Both the position numbers and the translations under genes were made by a program. A model generated the notes under the pieces. It did not search any database and had not been told where the DNA came from. It saw only the letters and a list, made by a program, of their open reading frames with translations. Below, one piece after another: positions 63,248 to 64,000 of a stretch of 64,000 nucleotides of DNA. The stretch's first letter is position 1; every line of letters begins with the position of its first letter. Origin of the DNA: Nonomuraea fuscirosea (GTDB lineage: Bacteria; Actinomycetota; Actinomycetes; Streptosporangiales; Streptosporangiaceae); contig NZ_PVNG01000013.1 in NCBI RefSeq assembly GCF_003001935.1, positions 296,365-360,364 on the forward strand. The letters run 5' to 3'.

Positions 63248-63694
63248 ATGGCTACGGAATCTGAAACGGACGTCCTCACCGACCTTCTCTCACCCACGCC
63301 GCCCACCAGCGCAACATCGACACCCCGCTCCTGCTCTCCACAGTCCCCAGCTCAGTCTCCACATGTGCAGCATCGGCGGGTCATAACCAACGAGCTTGGC
63401 CTGGCAGATGTACCGGAGGTGCGCCTGGTGGCCATGGAGCATCGTGGCCCCTCGTGGACGAACGATGACTGGCCACAGTTCGAGATCTTGGACTACGTGG
63501 CTGATCAGGCGTGGGAACGAGTGACAACCCATGGCCACGAAAGTTTTTACGACTGTCCAAGGGCACGCGGCCATGAATTGTTCGCATTCCCCCACCCCAG
63601 CGACGAGGATTGGGAATTGGACGACGAGGAAGAGTCGGCCCGAAGGCTGCCGCGGATCAACCGTTACATGCGTGAGTCGTACGGCCGCGCCTAG
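63248..63694 (+). CDS. Hypothetical protein, possibly partial
   Basis: A 148-residue frame with no recognised family. The first ~40 residues are low-complexity Ser/Pro/Thr. From ~48 on it is a compact acidic protein (EVRLVAMEHRGPSW, DYVADQAWERVTTHGHES, DEDWELDDEEESARR). The second half looks like real coding sequence; the start is uncertain and could be a GTG or ATG further in. The base composition is less GC-rich than that of its neighbours. Confidence 0.4.
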   Translation: MATESETDVLTDLLSPTPPTSATSTPRSCSPQSPAQSPHVQHRRVITNELGLADVPEVRLVAMEHRGPSWTNDDWPQFEILDYVADQAWERVTTHGHESFYDCPRARGHELFAFPHPSDEDWELDDEEESARRLPRINRYMRESYGRA

Positions 63695-63844
63695 ATCACA
63701 GGTCTATGCCGCTGTCGTTGCGTTCCTGCGGAGGAGCGGCGAGGTCAGGCCGGTGGTTCAGGAAGATCTTCGAGGACGCTGGACTGAGTGGTCCCCAGCT
63801 TCGATTGATCAAGGGCGACCGATGATCGCGGGCCGGGAAAGCGG

Positions 63845-63885
63845 AAAGCCCGTCACCTCGGAGAACTCTCCAAGTGACGGGCTTT
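63845..63885. terminator. Strong hairpin near the right edge
   Basis: A perfect 12 bp inverted repeat (AAAGCCCGTCAC, 63845-63856, with 63874-63885) around a 17 nt loop, flanked by A and T runs. It can act in either direction. Confidence 0.75.
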
Positions 63886-63919
63886 GCCCAACCGTCGGGA
63901 CGACAGTGTGCTGGTTCAG

Positions 63920-63986
63920 GACATAGGAAACCCATGTCGCAAGACATAGGAAACTTCAACAGAGTGTGTCTCGGGACATAGGCAAC
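63920..63986. repeat. Triple GACATAGG repeat, possible insertion-sequence end
   Basis: GACATAGGAAAC at 63920-63931 and 63943-63954 and GACATAGGCAAC at 63975-63986, with small palindromes ATGTC-GCAA-GACAT and TGTC-TCGG-GACA between them. Similar GACATAGG boxes occur at the ends of IS481-like actinomycete elements as far as I recall. No transposase gene is inside the window. Confidence 0.35.
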
Positions 63987-64000
63987 CATCGCGGTCATGA

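Overview
This is a high-GC actinomycete window. GC-rich codon use, many GTG starts with purine-rich Shine-Dalgarno sites, Tat and lipobox secretion signals, MsiK-type sugar importers without their own ATPase and many ricin-type (CBM13) lectin modules suggest a Streptosporangiaceae or Streptomyces-like soil bacterium. The genus is my inference. No rRNA, tRNA or CRISPR array was seen.

Positions 1-48.7 kb form a plant-polysaccharide utilisation region. From left to right it holds: the 3' end of a GH10 xylanase; a LacI regulator; a CUT1 sugar importer (binding protein plus two permeases); a secreted two-lobed esterase; two more LacI regulators; a second CUT1 importer with a frameshifted binding protein, coupled to a GH39 beta-xylosidase; and a nine-gene leftward operon (30.9 to 14.9 kb). 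That operon combines four large secreted ricin-tailed proteins (beta-helix, sorbosone-dehydrogenase-like, ThuA/DUF1080, ThuA/dehydrogenase) with a ribose-type ABC importer and a sugar isomerase/epimerase. Next come a FadR-type regulator, a third CUT1 importer with an enolase-superfamily acid-sugar dehydratase and its own FadR regulator, a GH95 fucosidase/galactosidase, and a rightward group of arabinose-releasing enzymes (GH127-like, GH43, GH62, GH27). Secreted enzymes would debranch and cut arabinoxylan and other hemicelluloses, the importers would take up the products, and LacI/FadR repressors would sense them. Palindromic operators are visible at several of the regulated starts.

Positions 48.8-56.4 kb differ. 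This stretch is rich in minisatellites and decayed genes: a GNAT acetyltransferase remnant, a NarL-type response regulator pseudogene whose HTH carries ten copies of a 25-28 bp unit, a STAND NB-ARC-TPR ATPase overlapping a small partner with hexapeptide repeats, an Asp/Ser-rich membrane protein, and a trypsin-like protease fused to an EndA-type nuclease. This is the best candidate for a conflict or immunity module.

Positions 56.5-64 kb hold an ABC/FtsX export cassette with a small one-helix protein, a divergent two-component system, a TetR regulator divergent from a methyltransferase across a repeated operator region, a small hypothetical gene, and at the right edge a strong hairpin plus repeats that resemble an insertion-sequence end.
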